Shown here one piece after another: positions 60,212 to 64,000 of a stretch of DNA of 64,000 nt (within the stretch, counting starts at the first letter, position 1; every line of letters begins with the position of its first letter). The translations under genes and the position numbers were made by a program. The stretch spans positions 868,001-932,000 of the forward strand of contig NZ_CP167068.1 of NCBI RefSeq assembly GCF_051055405.1, given 5' to 3'. This stretch comes from Pseudolachnospira sp051055405. GTDB taxonomy: Bacteria > Bacillota > Clostridia > Lachnospirales > Lachnospiraceae. The notes under the pieces were generated by a model that saw only the letters and a list, made by a program, of their open reading frames with translations, was not told the origin of the DNA and did not search any database.

Positions 60212-60610
60212 ATGAATGAAAAAGACCAAAAAATCATTGAAGAAGAAATCCTCGGCAAAGGTCATGTCGGGTATGCATATATATATCCTTTTAGCGGCGG
60301 CAGGCAGGAATATGTTTTTGACATGACTTCGGAGCATATCGCCAATTTCCTCGGCGCTCATCAGTTTGACGCAGAAAAGATTATTCTGACGGACATGCTG
60401 GACAGGCTGATTCTGAATACGATAGGCGGCTTTATTGACCAATGCCCGGATCAGGATTTGTGCCGTCAGATTATTCCCCTGCTTGCTCCCATTCAGATGG
60501 GCGAAGCAGAAGCGAAGGAAATCCCTATGGTTACAATGGAAGCCTTTGACGAATACGGCAGGCTGGAAGACGAAATGGTGACGATGGCTGAGTACGGTAT
60601 GGAACTGTGA
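60212..60610 (+). CDS. hypothetical protein upstream of MazF
   Basis: 132 aa from the ATG at 60212 (AGGAGG upstream). Soluble and acidic; no family recognised. A beta-rich N-terminus (VGYAYIYPFSGGRQEYVFDM) is followed by helices and an acidic C-terminus ending EDEMVTMAEYGMEL. The gene lies 14 bp before mazF in the position where an antitoxin is usually found, but it lacks the AbrB, PHD or RHH signatures of known MazE partners. It could be an unrecognised antitoxin or a recombination helper. Confidence 0.65.
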   Translation: MNEKDQKIIEEEILGKGHVGYAYIYPFSGGRQEYVFDMTSEHIANFLGAHQFDAEKIILTDMLDRLILNTIGGFIDQCPDQDLCRQIIPLLAPIQMGEAEAKEIPMVTMEAFDEYGRLEDEMVTMAEYGMEL

Positions 60611-60624
60611 CAGGAGGCAAGCGT

Positions 60625-60999
60625 ATGGAGATTAAGCGGGGCGATATATATTACGCAGACTTAAATCCTACCGTGGGCTGTGAACAGGGCGGCGTCCGTC
60701 CCGTCCTCATTATACAGAACAATGTAGGCAATCATTTCAGCCCGACTGTCATTGCGGCCGCCATTACCAGCAGAAGAAAAAAGGATATGCCGACTCATGT
60801 TTTGCTGGATGAAGAAGGGACAAGGCTCTTTGCCGACTCCCGCATTATGCTGGAACAGGTGCGGACAATCGACCGGGAACGGCTGAAGGAATATATCGGC
60901 AGCGCCAATGCAGCGACCATGCAGTATGTGGATCACGCCATAGCTGTGAGTTTTGGTTTGGATGAGCTGCTGGCACAGCAGGAAGAAACAGAAAAATGA
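60625..60999 (+). CDS. PemK/MazF-family endoribonuclease toxin
   Basis: 124 aa from the ATG at 60625 (AGGAGG 8 bp upstream). The MazF core is plain: IKRGDIYYADLNPTVGCEQGGVRPVLIIQNN with the catalytic Arg (GGVRPV), PTVIAAAITSRRKK (Thr/Ser site) and LEQVRTIDRERL. It cleaves mRNA at short motifs and, on mobile elements, supports maintenance by post-segregational killing. No classical MazE gene is adjacent. The upstream 132-aa gene is the only candidate partner in the operon. Confidence 0.9.
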   Translation: MEIKRGDIYYADLNPTVGCEQGGVRPVLIIQNNVGNHFSPTVIAAAITSRRKKDMPTHVLLDEEGTRLFADSRIMLEQVRTIDRERLKEYIGSANAATMQYVDHAIAVSFGLDELLAQQEETEK

Positions 61000-61127
61000 T
61001 TCGGAACGTTGTTGGTTATGCCCGGTTTGAAAGAGAAAAATTCTCTCATATTTATTGCGGTTTGCGCTGGATATTGAAAGCACAACACGGTATACTGTGT
61101 ATTGCGTAAAGGAAAGGAGGCCGGCAG

Positions 61128-62246
61128 ATGAAACGGTATAAAGTTGAATCCATATCGGAAAACATAAAGAAATACTTTTTTATCCGTGATTATGATACAA
61201 TGGACATCGTGCTTCTGCCGACCAAGTACCTGAAGCATAAAATCATGTCCAACCGTTCGCCAAATACGGTGAGACGATCCGCCTTTGCCATCTGTTATTA
61301 TCTGGAATACCTGAATGAAATGCAGATGGAAATACCGCAGGTCTATGATCTGGACTTTGAGAAGCAGAACGAACATTTTGTAAATTTCCTATATTGGCTG
61401 AAAGCCGGAAATCATACGCAGAAGGAAAATATAAAACCGATTCATAACGGAACCTGTAACGCATACTTAGAAGATGTGTTCAGGTTCTTTCTTTATATCG
61501 AGGCACAGTATGAACAGCTTGGCGACCTCAAGGTGCTGTCCTACAACTATCATGTTGCCGCCAACGCCGTAGGTGTAAAGAAAAAGCTCCGCTATCAGTC
61601 CTTCAAAGGATACCTGAAAGCGGAGGATCGAAAGGTCAGACCAGCCGAGCATAACGAAATCGTTACAATTCTGCAAGCCTGCACAAACTGCCGCGACCAG
61701 CTCCTCCTGCTGCTAATTGCCGAGACAGGTTTCCGCATAGGAGAAATCCTCGGCGTGGATTACGCCCATGATATTGATTATCAAAACCACTTGATAGGCG
61801 TATACTTCCGTGACGACAATGAAAATGACGCCAGAGCCAAGAATGCGGAATATCGAAAAGCACGGATCAGCGACGATACCTACGAGTTTTTAATGTACTA
61901 TCTTGCAGAGTATCGAGAGCTTCTCCAGCATCAGAGATACCTGTTTGTCAATATCTCCGGCAATACCACAGGGCAGCCGTTAAAGGTGGACAGTGTTTAC
62001 GATATGTTAAACCGTATGGAGAAAAAGACAGGGATTGACCTGACTCCTCATATGCTCCGCAGGTATTTCGCCAATATGCGGAGAAAAGACGGCTGGCGGC
62101 TGGAACTGATCCAACAGGCTCTCGGACATAAACACTTGGATACCACCATTCGATATCTGAATATTATCGACGATGAGCTGATAGAAGCCAGTCAGGAATT
62201 TTACGCAAAGCATTCTGCACTATACGGTGTAGAAAAACTGCTGTAG
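61128..62246 (+). CDS. Tn554 TnpA-like tyrosine recombinase
   Basis: 372 aa. The N-terminal SAM-like DNA-binding part (1-165) is followed by the catalytic domain with Arg in ETGFRIGEIL, HMLRRYFANMRR (His-x-x-Arg), LGHKHLDTTIRYL (His and Tyr). It has the length and tandem position of Tn554 TnpA, paired with a larger TnpB directly downstream. The pair would excise and integrate the element at a preferred site. AAAGGAGG lies before the ATG. The upstream region carries a large gap after mazF and no visible inverted-repeat end, consistent with recombinase-mediated rather than DDE insertion. Confidence 0.87.
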   Translation: MKRYKVESISENIKKYFFIRDYDTMDIVLLPTKYLKHKIMSNRSPNTVRRSAFAICYYLEYLNEMQMEIPQVYDLDFEKQNEHFVNFLYWLKAGNHTQKENIKPIHNGTCNAYLEDVFRFFLYIEAQYEQLGDLKVLSYNYHVAANAVGVKKKLRYQSFKGYLKAEDRKVRPAEHNEIVTILQACTNCRDQLLLLLIAETGFRIGEILGVDYAHDIDYQNHLIGVYFRDDNENDARAKNAEYRKARISDDTYEFLMYYLAEYRELLQHQRYLFVNISGNTTGQPLKVDSVYDMLNRMEKKTGIDLTPHMLRRYFANMRRKDGWRLELIQQALGHKHLDTTIRYLNIIDDELIEASQEFYAKHSALYGVEKLL

Positions 62247-62262
62247 AAGGAGGTGGCGAAAA

Positions 62263-64000
62263 ATGCCCGCATACGCACTGAGACAATGGCAAGCGGAAGA
62301 AAAACCGTTTACCCTGCCGGAAGAAATATCAGAAATCATTGACGGCTGTCAGGATGTATGCAGTACGGCGAAAAGGAAGCTGAAGCAGTTTCTTCGGAAA
62401 GAAAGAATCCAAAGCATTTTTGAAATGGATTACCCACTCAGGAAAGCCTTCGAAGAATATTTGCAAATCAATGAGGGAATCCGACAGACAAACCGTTATA
62501 TACTGGCCTTTGACCGCGCGAAACAAGCGCATATCCGACAGCAGACGAAAACCATCGCCGGCGGCTTCGAGTATCAATGGCGGCTGGAAGATAAAATCCT
62601 GTTCCTCCCATACCATCCGAATCAAACAATAGAGATGGAATTTGATTCCGTCAGACATAAGCCCAATATGGTATGGGATTTCAAACGAAACTGCCCAATG
62701 TCTTTAAAACAGCAGATATTCCAAGTGCTGAATAGCGTTGTCGATATTTTCAAAGAACCAAGACGGCGGGAATTCCGACTTTCAGGGCTGCAGTGCTTGT
62801 ATGATTTCTGTGTGGAGTACGGAATCAAAGACATTGAAGCAATGGACGCTAAAGAGGAAACCAAATTTGAGCAGTACCTTGCAGAGCATACAACGAGCAA
62901 CACCCGAAAAGAACTGTTGCTGCCGATATTGAACTATTGTAGAAAAACACTCTTTCTGCAAAGCGATGAAATCAACTGGGATGCCAATGTGTGGTATTTA
63001 GACAGGCTGCACCTTCCGAAAAACAGAATAAATCCAAGCAGCTCGTTCGCCAGCATATCCTTTGCAGAGATTCCACATCCGGGTGACCGGCAGTGTGCAA
63101 AAGAATATATGAAATACCAGTTCGGCGTTACAAGCAGGGCTGTAAGCACAATCACAATAGGATACCACGGACTGCGAAATATGCTGGTATGGTTTAACGA
63201 GCAGGGACAATCCATATGCGACTGCACGAAAGAACAGATGGAACGCTACATCAAAGAGCTGCAGAATCAGCAAATCGCTGCGAAAACCTATAATGAATAT
63301 CTTGTTGGGATTTACCAATTCCTCAGTTTCCTAACGGTACGGGGATATGCCAAAAAAGTCCCCTTCCGCTTGGAATACTACCAAAAGAAAGTAATACCTA
63401 CGCACCATGATCGGAGCGTATCACCGGAAGTATGCATGGAAATGCTGAAAAAGCTCCCCCTTCTGCCGGAGCATTTGCGGTGTATGTACCTGCACCTGTG
63501 GTGCATCGGGCTTCGGATCAGCGAGGTATGTACCTTAAAAGGAAATGCATATTACCGTCAGGGAGAGGACGCATGGATACAGGTGTATCAGGTCAAGATG
63601 AAAACTTATAAGCGGATACCGATATCTGACGGACTATATAGAATCATGCAGGTGTACATCAAAAGAAACGGCATCGCCCCGGATGACTACCTCTTTACCA
63701 ATCAATACGGCGGCGCCTACCGGTCGCAGACCTTCCGCTATCAGATGAAGAAGTTCTGCAGCGACAATGCCATAGAAGGAGGTGAATACTTATTCCAATC
63801 TCACGATTACCGCCATACGGTAGCGACCTTTTTCTACGACAGCGGCGTGTCACTGCAAAGCATACGGGATTATCTCGGTCACGATTATGAGGAAATGACT
63901 GAGCAGTACATCGACTATATGCCGAGAAAGATCGCAGCGGCAAACACAGAATTTTTCGGGAAACCGGGCAACAGCCTGGCTTCCTGCCTGAAGAAAGGAG
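62263..64000 (+). CDS. Tn554 TnpB-like tyrosine recombinase, end outside window
   Basis: At least 579 aa, cut by the right edge. The frame opens at ATG 62263 (AAGGAGG) 16 bp after the tnpA-like stop. The catalytic Arg is in CIGLRISEVC, His-x-x-Arg in SHDYRHTVATFFYD, then LGHDYEEMTEQYIDY with His and Tyr. The size is about that of Tn554 TnpB (around 630 aa), so only a few dozen residues should be missing. A TnpC-like gene would be expected just beyond the edge, before the right end of the element. Confidence 0.87.
   Translation, partial: MPAYALRQWQAEEKPFTLPEEISEIIDGCQDVCSTAKRKLKQFLRKERIQSIFEMDYPLRKAFEEYLQINEGIRQTNRYILAFDRAKQAHIRQQTKTIAGGFEYQWRLEDKILFLPYHPNQTIEMEFDSVRHKPNMVWDFKRNCPMSLKQQIFQVLNSVVDIFKEPRRREFRLSGLQCLYDFCVEYGIKDIEAMDAKEETKFEQYLAEHTTSNTRKELLLPILNYCRKTLFLQSDEINWDANVWYLDRLHLPKNRINPSSSFASISFAEIPHPGDRQCAKEYMKYQFGVTSRAVSTITIGYHGLRNMLVWFNEQGQSICDCTKEQMERYIKELQNQQIAAKTYNEYLVGIYQFLSFLTVRGYAKKVPFRLEYYQKKVIPTHHDRSVSPEVCMEMLKKLPLLPEHLRCMYLHLWCIGLRISEVCTLKGNAYYRQGEDAWIQVYQVKMKTYKRIPISDGLYRIMQVYIKRNGIAPDDYLFTNQYGGAYRSQTFRYQMKKFCSDNAIEGGEYLFQSHDYRHTVATFFYDSGVSLQSIRDYLGHDYEEMTEQYIDYMPRKIAAANTEFFGKPGNSLASCLKKG

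Larger units (their letters stand above)
11937..64000. mobile_element. integrative conjugative element, right end outside window
   Basis: The left boundary is inferred from the abrupt break in the flavodoxin gene. Inside are a relaxase, a coupling protein, VirB4/VirB6/PrgI-like transfer proteins, a CHAP hydrolase, two orphan DNA methyltransferases, surface proteins with a sortase, and at the right end two Tn554-type tyrosine recombinases (tnpA/tnpB-like). The transfer backbone resembles the CD1115/MobP-type elements common in gut Clostridia. The AT-rich block 11.9-16.4 kb may be a separate later insertion or may belong to the element's left arm. The attachment sites cannot be read because the right junction is not in the window. 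Confidence 0.8.

Overview
This window looks like the chromosome of a low-to-mid GC Clostridia species, probably a gut Lachnospiraceae or Oscillospiraceae relative. The promoters are sigma-A type (TTGACA, 17 bp, TATAAT), Shine-Dalgarno sites are strong, and the larBCE, xpt, M32 peptidase and surface-protein families are typical of Firmicutes. The species cannot be named from the sequence alone.

Region 1 (1-11.1 kb) is ordinary chromosome. It holds the cut-off end of an IS481-type element, a tRNA-Leu(CAG), xpt, a YggS-type PLP protein, an Lrp/AsnC regulator, a Nudix hydrolase with an M32 carboxypeptidase, and the nickel-pincer cofactor genes larB-larC-larE followed by an MBL-fold hydrolase. A serine beta-lactamase-like hydrolase and a small membrane protein are transcribed divergently from a LysR regulator through overlapping promoters.

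Region 2 (11.1-16.4 kb) is a junction. A MerR regulator is followed by a flavodoxin lipoprotein gene that stops abruptly in mid-domain near 11,937, most simply because a large mobile element inserted there. Just inside is an AT-rich accessory block. It contains an orphan ORF bracketed by imperfect repeats, then a possible defence cassette driven by a perfect consensus promoter (AAA15-type ATPase, a 307-aa protein of unknown family, a DUF2188 protein), and a frameshifted gene remnant.

Region 3 (16.5 kb to the right edge) is most of an integrative conjugative element. It has two orphan DNA methyltransferases, polyvalent/antirestriction-type proteins, SpoVG- and AbrB-type proteins and a lipoprotein. 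A group II intron, apparently of class IIC, sits directly behind the lipoprotein's terminator. A thioester-domain/Cna_B/VaFE surface adhesin follows. The mating apparatus comprises VirB6-, PrgI- and VirB4-like proteins, a CHAP hydrolase and a VirD4/CD1115-type coupling protein. DNA processing is provided by an oriT candidate, a ribbon-helix-helix accessory protein, a relaxase with Sel1 repeats and a CHC2/Toprim primase-like protein. There is also an amidoligase plus gamma-glutamylcyclotransferase pair. A class B sortase is encoded between the transfer genes, and three surface proteins end in the same PQTGDNSNL sorting sequence. Two of these form an operon behind a membrane-embedded MFS-LuxR regulator, with a twice-repeated operator-like sequence before their promoter. 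The right end carries an XRE repressor, a sigma factor, a MazF-type toxin and two tyrosine recombinases arranged like tnpA-tnpB of Tn554.

The most unusual pattern is that at least eight unrelated cargo-type proteins of the element end in a very short methionine-rich tail (for example GMSM, FMSM, SMGM, VMGM), most after an acidic linker. This may be a shared sorting or translocation signal for the element's type IV secretion system. It is an inference from sequence alone.
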